Assembly: GCA_016290905.1 (NCBI GenBank)
Contig: JAEEVO010000002.1
Coordinates: 1 to 64,000, forward strand
Source of the DNA: Lachnospiraceae bacterium
GTDB taxonomy: Bacteria > Bacillota > Clostridia > Lachnospirales > Lachnospiraceae
Direction: 5' to 3'
DNA length: 64,000 bases
Below are positions 21,033 to 31,312 of this stretch, in pieces. The first letter of the stretch is position 1; the number at the start of each line of letters is the position of its first letter. The position numbers were made by a program, and so were the translations under genes. The notes beneath the pieces are model-generated. The model saw nothing but the letters and a program-made list of their open reading frames with translations, did no database searches and had not been told where the DNA came from.

Positions 21033-21299
21033 TCAGGCATTCTTGAGAGAAGCTTCATATCCCTGCTGTACGGCGCGTGCCAATTGATCGGGGCAGGAGG
21101 TGGGCTTAAAGCCGCACTTTATCCCTGAAAGTCTTGAAACAATATCATCTACCGTGCACCCCTCTACAAGACGGGAAACACCCTGCAGGTTACCGTTGCA
21201 GCCTCCGACAAATGAAACGTTTCTCACTACATCGCCGTCCAGATCAAAACTAATGAGCTGGGAGCAGGTACCTTTTGTTTTATAATCAACATGAAACAT
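21033..21299 (-). CDS. TSCPD domain protein (TIGR03905-like)
   Basis: GGCNGNLQGVSRLVEG...GFKPTSCPDQLARAV. Confidence 0.88.
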   Translation of the reverse strand: MFHVDYKTKGTCSQLISFDLDGDVVRNVSFVGGCNGNLQGVSRLVEGCTVDDIVSRLSGIKCGFKPTSCPDQLARAVQQGYEASLKNA

Positions 21300-21643
21300 T
21301 ATATGATCTCTCCTTAAACAGGTTGTATTATTTCCTTATAGTATAGCATTTTTATACGTTATTAGTCAAGGTTTTAGTAATGTTTTTAGTGGAATTTTGG
21401 TATAATTCAGTACTTTATTACCATTACATTTTATATCCTGATTTTGGGATAAAGTATATGTTTCCCTACTGAATTTTTAAATGTTTATACTATTTTTTGT
21501 GTATTAATGCGTCTTTTTTTGGCAATATTGCACAAATATCGCCGGCGGATACTCGGCTCTTGGTTTTATTCAATACCAAATATATTGTTTATAACTAACA
21601 AAAAACATAGCAGTATTTAGGCAAAAATAATCAATTTTTGATA

Positions 21644-21672
21644 TTGACAAACAGAAGAACAATGTTTATAAT
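21644..21672 (+). promoter_or_regulatory. Consensus sigma-A promoter
   Basis: TTGACA - 17 nt - TATAAT. Confidence 0.75.
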
Positions 21673-21745
21673 CGCCATTTGTAAGGTTTAATTTCCGGAA
21701 AAAACTAAATACTGTATATTTCATTCAGGAGTACACAATATCAAT

Positions 21746-22126
21746 ATGTTTGGGGTAAAGATTAAAAAGTTTGCTACCAAAAAGCCTTATACGCTTGCAG
21801 AACTGTTTGACGCTATAAAGGATAAACAGTTTACGGCAGGACCTGTGTCCTATACTAAAAGCGGACTTGCCTACGTTATAACATTTCCACCTATAGACAA
21901 CAACAACCAGATATGGATCATGGGTTAGGGTCTTAAAGGACCGTTCTCCAAGTTCGCGGTTTCGAAGAATCAGGTTGCCGGGGTTGGAAATGCTGTAAAA
22001 AATCAGTTTATCAGCGATCTTACAGGAGGCTGGTCGAGAGTTTCCGGTGTTTTTGGAAAGAATGCCAAGGACACTGAAAAGCTTGTAGAGATCACATGCG
22101 AGGAACTTATCGCATTGGATCTTTGA
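21746..22126 (+). pseudogene. Small ORF interrupted by one in-frame TAG (21926-21928); pseudogene or readthrough candidate
   Basis: Frame continues after TAG for 65 codons (GLKGPFSKFAVSKNQVAGVGNAVKNQFISDLTGGWSRVSGVFGKNAKDTEKLVEITCEELIALDL) to TGA 22124-22126. Confidence 0.65.
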
Positions 22127-22213
22127 TCATGTTCAGAGCGACGTAAAGCCGTTTTGATAAAAAGACACAAAAATAAAAAAACAAAGCACAAAGAAAAAGA
22201 GGAGTAAGAAGAA

Positions 22214-22720
22214 ATGAAAAAGTCATTTAAGTTATTATCAGCTATGCTGATGGTTGTAGTTCTTGTTTTCAGCTTAACAGGTTGTGGTGTTGACATGAGC
22301 AAGATGAAGGGTGATTGGAAGGTTAAGACAATTGATGCCAAGACACCCGCTGAGTATGTTACCGCTAAGGGCATTTTAGTATTAAACAATGTAAACATTA
22401 CAGATGACAAGATCACTCTTAAGAAGTTTGATCCCAGCACAGGAAGCGAAGCTACTGAGACTTACAACGTAACAAAGAAGAGCAACGGTATCGAAGGCCG
22501 TACAGATGCACACAAGGATGAGAAGAATCCTGACATCACATTTGAGTTATTAGACAACGGTACTCTTAAGACAAAGTACACCGACGCAGAAGTTATCTAC
22601 GAGAAGGGTACTCTTAACCTTGCAGAAGAGTATGCTAAGATCGTTGGCGTTCCTTCAGGTGAAGAAGAAGGCGGCGAAGAAGGCGGCGAGGAAGGTTCCG
22701 AAGAGGGCGAAGAGGAATAA
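22214..22720 (+). CDS. Small lipoprotein with Glu/Gly-rich C-terminus
   Basis: Lipobox FSLTGC; C-terminal GEEEGGEEGGEEGSEEGEEE. Confidence 0.8.
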   Translation: MKKSFKLLSAMLMVVVLVFSLTGCGVDMSKMKGDWKVKTIDAKTPAEYVTAKGILVLNNVNITDDKITLKKFDPSTGSEATETYNVTKKSNGIEGRTDAHKDEKNPDITFELLDNGTLKTKYTDAEVIYEKGTLNLAEEYAKIVGVPSGEEEGGEEGGEEGSEEGEEE

Positions 22721-22764
22721 TTCTCTTGAACTCTGAACTTCCGTTTTACGAAAGTAAACATTTG

Positions 22765-22790
22765 GGACATGCAGTCATGCATGTCCTTTT
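22765..22790 (+). terminator. Rho-independent terminator
   Basis: GGACATGCA gtca TGCATGTCC TTTT. Confidence 0.8.
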
Positions 22791-22859
22791 CTAATTTCAG
22801 CTTTTTTCAGTTGCCGGTTTTTTCAGTTGCCGGCTTTTTTATTGTCATCCTGTTTCACT

Positions 22860-22888
22860 TGTCATCCTGAGCGTTAGCGAAGGATCTT
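22860..22888. repeat. Family C short palindromic repeat, copy 1
   Basis: TGTCATCCTGAGCGTTAGCGAAGGATCTT; second copy at 62125-62152. Confidence 0.75.
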
Positions 22889-22962
22889 ATTCCATAAGAA
22901 AAAGGTTGCATTTACTTCTCTGCGGGATTATACTGTGAACAGTATTCTTAAGAAAGGACTTA

Positions 22963-24438
22963 TTGTTAAAGAGCATGGATACACCTGTATATGATTTTAT
23001 AAAAAAATACATATCAGAAAATCCGGTAAGGCTTCACATGCCCGGACATAAGGGCAGGATGATGCCGGCTGTTCCCGGTTTATCAGACGCTACAAAAGTA
23101 GTACCTTCGGAAGCGTACGACATAACCGAGATTGACGGCGCGGATGTTTTATCGGAAGCAGAAGGTATCATCGCTCAGAGCGAGGAGAATGCGGGCAGGC
23201 TCTTTAATGCACATACATTGTATTCGGCTGAAGGGTCGTCTCTATGTATCCGTGCCATGCTCTTCCTTATAAAAAAGAAGACTGAGACCGAAGGCAGAAA
23301 AGCATATATTCTTGCCGGAAGGAATGTCCATTCGTCTTTCTTAAGTGCGGCGGCACTGCTTGATCTTGATGTGGATTTTATCATGCAGCGGGAAGATGAG
23401 TCGTTTGAAAGCTGTACCTTAACCGGGAAAGATATAGAGCAGGAGTTGGAAAAAGCGGCAAAACACAAAAGGATACCGGATGCTCTGTATATCACAAGCC
23501 CCGATTATCTCGGAAACATATCCGATATAAAGTCGGTATCAGAGGCCTGTCATAGGTATAACGTGCTTTTTTTGGTGGATAACGCTCACGGAGCGTATTT
23601 AAGATTCCTGGATGATCCAATGCATCCGATGGATCTTGGCGCCGATATCTGTTGTGACTCTGCTCACAAGACGCTTCCCGTACTTACGGGCGGGGCATAT
23701 CTTCATATCTCTAAGAATGCTGATGAGTTCTTTCATAAAAATGCAAAGCAGGCCATGGCTGTATTTGCAACTACAAGCCCTTCCTATCTTATAATGACGT
23801 CGCTCGACCGTTGCAATGCATATCTGGAGGATAATAAAAGCATACGTGAGGCTGCAAAAAAGGTTAAGGAGCTTAAAGAACGGTTAAAGAATATAGGGTT
23901 TGTTCAGGAAGGTGAAGAACCGCTTAAGATAACGGTAAGATTTGATGATAATGCTTCAGATAAAGAAAAGTGCCGTCCGAACGGGGAGGAACTGGCCTTT
24001 TTCCTAAAAACAAAGGGCATTTATACGGAATATCATGACAGAGAGCACGTTGTGATGATGTTTGGTCCGGGGAATGCTGAAGAAGATTATGTCCGGACCA
24101 TAAATGCATTTGAGGAATATAAAAATCGTTATTCCGATGTAATCTCACAGAAGGCTGATACAAACGGCGTGAGAACAGCAGCACAGAGTATGGACATCGC
24201 AAGAAAGCCTGCTCCCGAAAGGGCTTTATCTTTCAGAGAGGCGTTGTTTGCCGAGTCTGAAGAGGTTGACGTGCGTGAGAGTATCGGCAGGGTGCTTGCG
24301 GAGCCGCTTGTGCACTGCCCGCCGTGCGTACCGCCGTATATGCTGGGAGAGGTTATCGGAAAAGACATTGTGAAATACTGTTCGGGTAAGATACGTGTCT
24401 TAAAACAGGCTCAGGACACCCGTGACATTGATAAATAA
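22963..24438 (+). CDS. PLP-dependent Orn/Lys/Arg decarboxylase-family / aminotransferase I-II fold protein
   Basis: RLHMPGHKGR; DSAHKTLPVLTGGAYLH lysine region; TTG start or ATG 22975. Confidence 0.9.
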   Translation: MLKSMDTPVYDFIKKYISENPVRLHMPGHKGRMMPAVPGLSDATKVVPSEAYDITEIDGADVLSEAEGIIAQSEENAGRLFNAHTLYSAEGSSLCIRAMLFLIKKKTETEGRKAYILAGRNVHSSFLSAAALLDLDVDFIMQREDESFESCTLTGKDIEQELEKAAKHKRIPDALYITSPDYLGNISDIKSVSEACHRYNVLFLVDNAHGAYLRFLDDPMHPMDLGADICCDSAHKTLPVLTGGAYLHISKNADEFFHKNAKQAMAVFATTSPSYLIMTSLDRCNAYLEDNKSIREAAKKVKELKERLKNIGFVQEGEEPLKITVRFDDNASDKEKCRPNGEELAFFLKTKGIYTEYHDREHVVMMFGPGNAEEDYVRTINAFEEYKNRYSDVISQKADTNGVRTAAQSMDIARKPAPERALSFREALFAESEEVDVRESIGRVLAEPLVHCPPCVPPYMLGEVIGKDIVKYCSGKIRVLKQAQDTRDIDK

Positions 24439-24557
24439 AAGCAAAATCTGGTTAAAACAGCATTATTTGTGTAAAGACATGAACAAGAGCAATCTGCTAT
24501 AATGTAAACGTTTGCTTATTTTTGGATAAATATTCATGTTTTTTAGGAGCAGGAGTA

Positions 24558-25991
24558 ATGAAACTATATAAGAAAGATCCGGAGTTTTACGGCAGAGTGT
24601 TTAAGCTTGCCTTGCCGATAGCGTTCCAGAGCCTGATAACTACGGGCGTAAACATGCTGGATAACATCATGGTAGGTCAGCTGAAGGACGAGAAGATCAC
24701 TGCCGTTGCTCAGGCGAACGTGTTTATAGGTATATATCACATACTGTGTATGGGACTCGGAATGGGAGCTTCGGTACTTGTATCTCGTTACTGGGGAATG
24801 AAGAATTCACCTAACGGCAATAAGGAAGAAGCGGGACATGCGTTAAAGCAGACCGTAACTCTGATGCTCAGGCTTGCGATGGGACTTGCAGCCATATTTG
24901 CAGTAGTGACCGCGGTTGCGCCGAAGGCTATTATGTCCATTTATACGGACAATCCCGAGGTTATGGAATACGGAGCAAATTATTTCAGGTATTCCATACC
25001 GACTTACTTTTTCCTGGGATCATCACTGGTTACGACCATTGTACTTCGAAGCGTAGGTCAGGTAAGGCTTCCGATGTATGTTTCGATAGGTGCTTTCTTT
25101 GTAAATATGGGCGCCAATTATACTTTTATCTTCGGACATTTCGGAGCTCCTCAGATGGAGGAGAGGGGTGCCGCTCTCGGTACTCTTATTGCCAGGATAT
25201 TTGAAGCTTCCTGCATAATGATATACTTCCTCTGTGTAGATAAGAAGATAGGGTTCAAAATTAAGGACTTGTTTCTTAAGACACGTAACCTTATCGGAGA
25301 ATATTTCAGGATCTGTATCCCTGTACTTATAAGTGACGGTATACTTGCCATAGGAAACAGCACCGTGGCAAGCGTTATCGGAAAGCTGAGCGATCAGTTC
25401 GCGGCCGCAAACTCGATCACGGCTACAACACAGCAGCTCAGTACCGTTATGATACAGGGAGTTTGTCAGGCCGGCGCCATTGTCACAGGGCAGACCTTGG
25501 GCAGCGGCGGTAAGGAGAAAACTCAGGAACAGGGCTGGCTGTTCCTTGGACTTGGTTTTGCACTCGGTGCTGTTTCCGCAGTTGTTCTGATGATCATCTG
25601 CAACCCCATTATCAACAGTTATTCCGGAGCTACAGAAGAAGTTAAGAATATTGCAAGGAATCTGATGACAGCAATAAGTCTGATCATCATATTCCAGGCA
25701 ACGAACAGTATCATGACGAAGGGCGTGCTGCGCGGAGGCGGCGACACCAAAATGCTGATGGTAGCGGACAATATATTCCTGTGGGCATTGTCGATCCCGC
25801 TCGGGTATATTGCCGGTTATGTCTTAAAGCTTGATGTATTCTGGGTATATTTCTTCTTAAAGATCGATCAGATCGTTAAGACGGGCTGGTGCATCATAAG
25901 GCTCAGAGGCGGAAAATGGATTAAAAAGATCAGTACAGGTAAGAAAACGGATAACAATAATAATCAGAAGATGATCGCCGCTATAAAGTAA
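24558..25991 (+). CDS. MATE family efflux transporter
   Basis: [26 protein letters not shown]...[23 protein letters not shown]. Confidence 0.95.
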   Translation: MKLYKKDPEFYGRVFKLALPIAFQSLITTGVNMLDNIMVGQLKDEKITAVAQANVFIGIYHILCMGLGMGASVLVSRYWGMKNSPNGNKEEAGHALKQTVTLMLRLAMGLAAIFAVVTAVAPKAIMSIYTDNPEVMEYGANYFRYSIPTYFFLGSSLVTTIVLRSVGQVRLPMYVSIGAFFVNMGANYTFIFGHFGAPQMEERGAALGTLIARIFEASCIMIYFLCVDKKIGFKIKDLFLKTRNLIGEYFRICIPVLISDGILAIGNSTVASVIGKLSDQFAAANSITATTQQLSTVMIQGVCQAGAIVTGQTLGSGGKEKTQEQGWLFLGLGFALGAVSAVVLMIICNPIINSYSGATEEVKNIARNLMTAISLIIIFQATNSIMTKGVLRGGGDTKMLMVADNIFLWALSIPLGYIAGYVLKLDVFWVYFFLKIDQIVKTGWCIIRLRGGKWIKKISTGKKTDNNNNQKMIAAIK

Positions 25992-26014
25992 ATATTTGGA
26001 AGGGAGTTGTTGTC

Positions 26015-28555
26015 ATGGCAGAGAAAAAAGACAAAAACCTGAAGAATAATGATACAGAAAACAAGGGTATACTTAACAACAAATATATACTTCCCGTGGT
26101 TCTGCTTTTGCTGATCCTTGCCATCGGCGTGATAATAGGACTTATTATCGGTATGAATTCCGGTAAGAAGGATGATTCTTCAACGCCTGATACCGAGGTT
26201 AGCGATGCATCCGAAAAGGGTGGTGAAAAAAGTGATGCCGGAAAGACTCAGAATGATGTAAAAAAAGAGGATAATAATGGCGTAAATGTTGACGATAACG
26301 GTAACAAGAGCGGAATAACCGATAATTCCGATGACAATAAGGATGTTGACGAAGGAAAAGATAAGGATAATGACGACAGCAAAGACAATATAACCGATAA
26401 GGATAACGATTCCGACAATACCGGCAAAGACGACAACGGTGACAAGGACAAAGACGCCGGTAAGGATACCGATAAAGACAAGGACACCGATAAAGATACC
26501 GGCAAAGACGACGACGGTGACAAGGACAAAGACGCCGGTAAGGATACCGGCAAGGACAAGGATACCGGCAAAGACGACGACGGTGACAAGGACAAAGACG
26601 CCGGCAAGGACAACGATAAGGGCAACGATAAGGATACCGGCAAGGACAACGATACCGGCAAAGACAACGACGGCGATAAGGATAAAGACGCCGGCAACGA
26701 TACCGGTAAGGACAACGATAAGGATACCGGCAAGGACAACGATACCGGCAAAGACAACGACAGCGATAAGGACAAAGACATCGGTAAGGATACCGGTAAG
26801 GACACCGATAAAGATACCGGCAAGGACAACGACGGTGACAAGGATAAAAACAAGGATAACGGCAGTGCAAAGGACAGCTACGTTCTGACATATACGGTTG
26901 ACAACTCATGGCAGGACAAGAGCACAAACATGTTCGGAGTACAGTTCGGACTTACGAACAACACTTCTGCTACAGTAAGCAACTGGAAGCTTGAGCTAAA
27001 GATAGAAGGTCTCGCAAGCATAAACGGCTGGAACGGGACATTCACCTCATCGGGAGATAAACTGACGGTTACCAATGCGGGCTATAACAGTGACATCTAT
27101 GCGGGCGGAACCGTAGTCATAGGCTGTAATCTCGGAACTTCGTCGAGTACGGTAAAGATTACCGAAGCCAAGCTTAACGGTAAGAAGATGGAAATCGTCA
27201 GCGGTAAGGTTGACCAGAACGATCCTGACATCAAAAACAATGACAAAGGAAACGGCGGTGACAACGGCGGTTCCGGAGACGATAAAGATAAGGACGGAAA
27301 AGAAATAATTAACGAAGTAAAGAATAACACCAAGGGTAAGAAGGGTGATGACTGGCTCTATACTGACGGAAGGAATATCCTTGACAAAGACGGTAAAAAG
27401 GTATGGTTAACAGGGCTTAACTGGTTCGGCTACAATACCGGGACAAATACCTTTGACGGACTCTGGAACAGCCGGCTTGTTCCTACAGTAAAGGCTATAG
27501 CGGATCATGGCTTCAATCTTATAAGGGTTCCCATTTCCGCACAACTTATAAACGAATGGGCAAGCGGAACGTATCCGAGGGCAAATTACAACAACGCTTA
27601 CAATTCCGAGCTTAACAACATGAACAGCCTTGAGATATTCGACTATTTCCTGGCACTTGCAGAGGAAAACGGTATCAAGGTAATGCCCGATATACACAGT
27701 GCCGAGACAGATGCTTCGGGACATAATGTAAACCTCTGGTATACGGACAAGGTTAAGGTTGAGGACTATTACAAGGCTTTGGAATGGATGGCCGCACGTT
27801 ATGCGGAAAATGATACGATCATTGCTTTTGACTTAAAGAACGAACCTCACGGAAAGCCTTATGAGGGTAAAAAAGCAGCTATCTGGAATGATTCAAAGAA
27901 TGCAAATAACTGGAAATATGTTGCGGAGACCGCAGCGGCAAAAGTCCTGAATAAGAACCCGAATGTTCTTATAATGATAGAAGGAATTGAAATTTACCCT
28001 ATTGACATTAAGACGAATTCGGATTATCATTCTACAAACGACAAAGATTATTACTTCAACTGGTGGGGCGGAAATTTAAGAGGCGTTAACGACTACCCCA
28101 TCAATCTCGGGAAGTACCAGAATAAGCTTGTTTATTCCCCGCATGACTACGGTCCTACGGTATATGAGCAGCCGTGGTTCAAGGGTAAGTATACCTATGA
28201 TTCGCTTATGAAGGACTGCTGGGGCGATAACTGGTTCTTTATCTACGAAAAGAATATCGCACCCTTGCTTATAGGTGAATGGGGCGGCTTCATGCGTGAA
28301 CCGAACCTTACATGGATGACATATATGAGACAGCTTATAAAGAAATATCATCTGAACCACACCTTCTGGTGCCTGAATGCCAACTCGGGTGATACGGGCG
28401 GACTTCTGCTTGACGACTTTACCACCTGGGATACGACCAAGTACAATTTCGTTAAAGAGGTTCTCTGGCAGGAGAACGGTAAGTTCGTAGGCCTTGACCA
28501 TGAAGTATCTCTCGGTGCAAACGGCATTTCCTTAAGCAAAGCCAAGGGATTATAG
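26015..28555 (+). CDS. Membrane-anchored GH5 endoglucanase with D/K/G/T-rich spacer and CBM2-like domain
   Basis: N-terminal TM; about 170-residue low-complexity spacer; [58 protein letters not shown]...[11 protein letters not shown]...LLIGEWGG. Confidence 0.93.
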   Translation: MAEKKDKNLKNNDTENKGILNNKYILPVVLLLLILAIGVIIGLIIGMNSGKKDDSSTPDTEVSDASEKGGEKSDAGKTQNDVKKEDNNGVNVDDNGNKSGITDNSDDNKDVDEGKDKDNDDSKDNITDKDNDSDNTGKDDNGDKDKDAGKDTDKDKDTDKDTGKDDDGDKDKDAGKDTGKDKDTGKDDDGDKDKDAGKDNDKGNDKDTGKDNDTGKDNDGDKDKDAGNDTGKDNDKDTGKDNDTGKDNDSDKDKDIGKDTGKDTDKDTGKDNDGDKDKNKDNGSAKDSYVLTYTVDNSWQDKSTNMFGVQFGLTNNTSATVSNWKLELKIEGLASINGWNGTFTSSGDKLTVTNAGYNSDIYAGGTVVIGCNLGTSSSTVKITEAKLNGKKMEIVSGKVDQNDPDIKNNDKGNGGDNGGSGDDKDKDGKEIINEVKNNTKGKKGDDWLYTDGRNILDKDGKKVWLTGLNWFGYNTGTNTFDGLWNSRLVPTVKAIADHGFNLIRVPISAQLINEWASGTYPRANYNNAYNSELNNMNSLEIFDYFLALAEENGIKVMPDIHSAETDASGHNVNLWYTDKVKVEDYYKALEWMAARYAENDTIIAFDLKNEPHGKPYEGKKAAIWNDSKNANNWKYVAETAAAKVLNKNPNVLIMIEGIEIYPIDIKTNSDYHSTNDKDYYFNWWGGNLRGVNDYPINLGKYQNKLVYSPHDYGPTVYEQPWFKGKYTYDSLMKDCWGDNWFFIYEKNIAPLLIGEWGGFMREPNLTWMTYMRQLIKKYHLNHTFWCLNANSGDTGGLLLDDFTTWDTTKYNFVKEVLWQENGKFVGLDHEVSLGANGISLSKAKGL
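26340..26870 (+). repeat. Degenerate minisatellite encoding [15 protein letters not shown] spacer
   Basis: Iterated GGYAAGGAYAACGATAAGGATACC-like units. Confidence 0.9.
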
Positions 28556-28613
28556 GGGCTGAGTACATAATTACATTAGGAGTACATTAAAACACAAAAA
28601 ATAAGGAGCAAAA

Positions 28614-29810
28614 ATGAGACTTAATCCTATTATCGTATCTTTACTTGATACGGATCTTTACAAATTCAACATGAACCAGGTAATGTTCCACAAGCATACC
28701 GATCTTATCGGTGAGTACGTATTTAAATGCAGGAATGAGGACATTAAGTTTACAAAGGAAATGTTTGATGAGATAAACGAGCAGATCGACAATCTCTGTA
28801 CCCTGACATTTACCAAGGAAGAGCTTGATTACCTGCGTTCCATAAGATTCATAAAGAAGGACTATGTTGAGTTCTTAAGGCTCTGGCATCCCATCAGGGA
28901 TTATGTATATACCGAACTGAAAGAGGACGGCGAGCTTGTACTTAAAGTAGACGGACCGCTGTTTTCAGCCATGCAGTTCGAGATATATCTTTTGGAGATA
29001 GTAAACGAAGTATATTTCCGTATGAGCTTTGATTACATCACTCTGCGCAGGGCTGCGGAAGAGAGGCTTACCCAGAAGATAAACGACTTCAACTCAGGAA
29101 AATACACCTTCTCATTTGCTGAATTCGGCTGTAGGAGAAGGCTTTCGAGAGAGTGGGAGGATGAAGCGGTAAGAAGGCTATGCAGGGAGACCGACAAATG
29201 TGTCGGAACCTCGAACGTATATCTTGCTAAGAAATACAATGTAAAGCCCATAGGAACCTACGCTCATGAATTTGTCCAGATGTATCAGGGAATCGATAGC
29301 ATTCCTCTGGCATATACCAATCATTATGCTATGCAGGACTGGTATGACGAGTACAAGGGAGATAACGGAACGGCACTTACCGATACGGTGACCACGGATC
29401 TTTTCCTTATGGATTTTGACCGCTCAATGGTAAACAACTACAACGGCGTGCGTCATGACAGCGGAGACCCTTATGAGTGGGGAGAAAAGATCATAGCCCA
29501 CTACAAGAAATTCGGCGTGGATCCGAGGACAAAGCTTCTGCTGTTCAGCGACAGTCTTGATTTCGACAGGGCTCAGGCATTGTATGAATACTTCAAGGAT
29601 AAGGCAAAGGTGTCCTTCGGTATAGGTACATTTGTTTCAAACGATACCAATGAGGATGCATTGAACATAGTCATAAAGCTGCAGTATGTAAATGACCGTC
29701 CGGTAGCAAAGATAAGCGATGCTCCCGGAAAATCCATGTGCAGTGATGAAGAATACCTTAAGTATCTTAAGGCAGCGGTTCAGTTCCGTATCGACCGTGA
29801 GAAGAGGTAA
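28614..29810 (+). CDS. pncB: Nicotinate phosphoribosyltransferase
   Basis: SLLDTDLYKFNMNQVMFHKH; GVRHDSGDPYEWGEKI; LLFSDSLDFDRA. Confidence 0.95.
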   Translation: MRLNPIIVSLLDTDLYKFNMNQVMFHKHTDLIGEYVFKCRNEDIKFTKEMFDEINEQIDNLCTLTFTKEELDYLRSIRFIKKDYVEFLRLWHPIRDYVYTELKEDGELVLKVDGPLFSAMQFEIYLLEIVNEVYFRMSFDYITLRRAAEERLTQKINDFNSGKYTFSFAEFGCRRRLSREWEDEAVRRLCRETDKCVGTSNVYLAKKYNVKPIGTYAHEFVQMYQGIDSIPLAYTNHYAMQDWYDEYKGDNGTALTDTVTTDLFLMDFDRSMVNNYNGVRHDSGDPYEWGEKIIAHYKKFGVDPRTKLLLFSDSLDFDRAQALYEYFKDKAKVSFGIGTFVSNDTNEDALNIVIKLQYVNDRPVAKISDAPGKSMCSDEEYLKYLKAAVQFRIDREKR

Positions 29811-29833
29811 AAAAGCCGGGAATAAAATATTTC

Positions 29834-29862
29834 TTGACATTTCCGAAAAAACAGTGTAGAAT
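29834..29862 (+). promoter_or_regulatory. Promoter for pheST leader
   Basis: TTGACA - 17 nt - TAGAAT. Confidence 0.75.
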
Positions 29863-29869
29863 CTAATCT

Positions 29870-30200
29870 AAATTATTTTTAGGCGATGAAGATGTGTAAG
29901 TAGTTTTATGTGACTTCCTCAAAAGAGAGCCGGGGCAGGTGAAAGCCGGCAGGAAAGCATAGGATGAATTTCAGCATCGGAGCTTCCGGCGAGATCAATC
30001 AATGTGCGTGTCATTTGATATGTTCCCACGTTGTTCGGATTGCAGACAAGTCTGCGGCTCGGACGATTGTCTGATTGAAAATAAGCGGATGTGTGCTGCG
30101 CATTAAGCAGTATCGAGAGCGGTTTTGAATAAAACCGAAACTGGGTGGTACCGCGGGTTATACTCGTCCCATGATGTTCATGCATCATGGGACTTTTTTA
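29870..30200 (+). ncRNA. T-box leader upstream of pheST; candidate UUC specifier near 29970-29972
   Basis: GGGTGGTACCGCGGG T-box at about 30143-30157; terminator GTCCCATGATG...CATCATGGGAC-TTTTTT 30166-30200; GAATTTCAGC in stem I region. Confidence 0.93.
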
Positions 30201-30256
30201 TTACAGTATGAACTACGGTATACCGTATTTACATAACAGAGAAAGGCGGCAGGAAT

Positions 30257-31300
30257 ATGCAGGATTTAAACGAACTGAGAGACTCAATCAATTCCATTAA
30301 GGAAGAGATCGTAAACGGCGTGAAGGAAGTAAGAAATTCAAAGGCTCTTTATGAGTTCAAAAAGACCTTCCTTGATTCCAAGGCGGGAAAGATCAACGCG
30401 CTCATGAAAGAAATGAAGAATATCCCGAACGAGTTAAAGGCTGAATTCGGTAAGAATGTAAATGAGCTTAAAAACTGGGCGGGAGTTAAATTCGATGAGC
30501 TTGACGCTTCCATGAAGGAGGCTGAGGCAAAGCAGCGTTATGAGGATGAAAAGATCGATATCACCATGCCTGCGGTTAAGTGCAGCTGCGGCAAGCTCCA
30601 TCCGGTAACACTGGTAAAGAACCAGCTGATCGACATCTTCGCATCCATGGGCTTTGATGTATACGAGGGCACAGAGATAGAAAACGATTATTATAACTTC
30701 ACTGCACTGAACACTCCTCAGGATCATCCGGCAAGAGATATGCAGGACACCTTTTATCTTTCACCCCAGTTCCTTCTGCGTACGCAGACCAGTTCGGGAC
30801 AGATCCATGTCATGGAGAACCGTAAGCCTCCTATCAAGATCCTTTCACCCGGAAAGGTATTCCGTTCGGATGACGATGCAACCCATTCACCCATGTTCAC
30901 TCAGATGGAAGGCCTCGTAGTTGACAAGGGGATCACCCTGCGTGACTTAAAGGGTATGCTTGAGGTCATGGTAAAGAGGATATTCGGCGAAGGAACAACC
31001 ACAAGACTTCGTCCTTCGTACTTCCCGTTCACCGAGCCTTCCGTTGAGGTTGATGTAAGCTGCTTCGAATGCGGAGGCACAGGATGCAGGCTCTGCAAGG
31101 GTACCGGCTGGATCGAAGTGCTGGGTGCGGGCATCGTAAACAAGAAGGTGCTTGAAAACTGCAACATAGATTCAAATGAATACAGTGGACTCGCATTCGG
31201 TGTAGGCGTTGAAAGACTTGCAATGCTTAAATACGGCATCAATAACATAAAGCTTCTGTACGAGTCGGATCTTCGCGTACTTGAACAGTTGGATGAATAA
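30257..31300 (+). CDS. pheS: Phenylalanyl-tRNA synthetase alpha subunit
   Basis: Class II aaRS motifs ([30 protein letters not shown]). Confidence 0.97.
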   Translation: MQDLNELRDSINSIKEEIVNGVKEVRNSKALYEFKKTFLDSKAGKINALMKEMKNIPNELKAEFGKNVNELKNWAGVKFDELDASMKEAEAKQRYEDEKIDITMPAVKCSCGKLHPVTLVKNQLIDIFASMGFDVYEGTEIENDYYNFTALNTPQDHPARDMQDTFYLSPQFLLRTQTSSGQIHVMENRKPPIKILSPGKVFRSDDDATHSPMFTQMEGLVVDKGITLRDLKGMLEVMVKRIFGEGTTTRLRPSYFPFTEPSVEVDVSCFECGGTGCRLCKGTGWIEVLGAGIVNKKVLENCNIDSNEYSGLAFGVGVERLAMLKYGINNIKLLYESDLRVLEQLDE

Positions 31301-31312
31301 GGAGGAAAAATC

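Noticed and set aside
22801-22840. Direct repeat TTTTTTCAGTTGCCGG x2
   Set aside because: Short, T-rich, adjacent to a terminator; insufficient evidence for a function
26340-26870. Repeated units that could be mistaken for a CRISPR array
   Set aside because: No spacers, in-frame coding repeats inside an enzyme linker, no cas genes in the window
26199-26927. Long minus-strand ORFs rich in Cys/Arg/Tyr or Ser/Leu/Pro
   Set aside because: Antisense of the D/K codon minisatellite in the GH5 gene; low-complexity artefact
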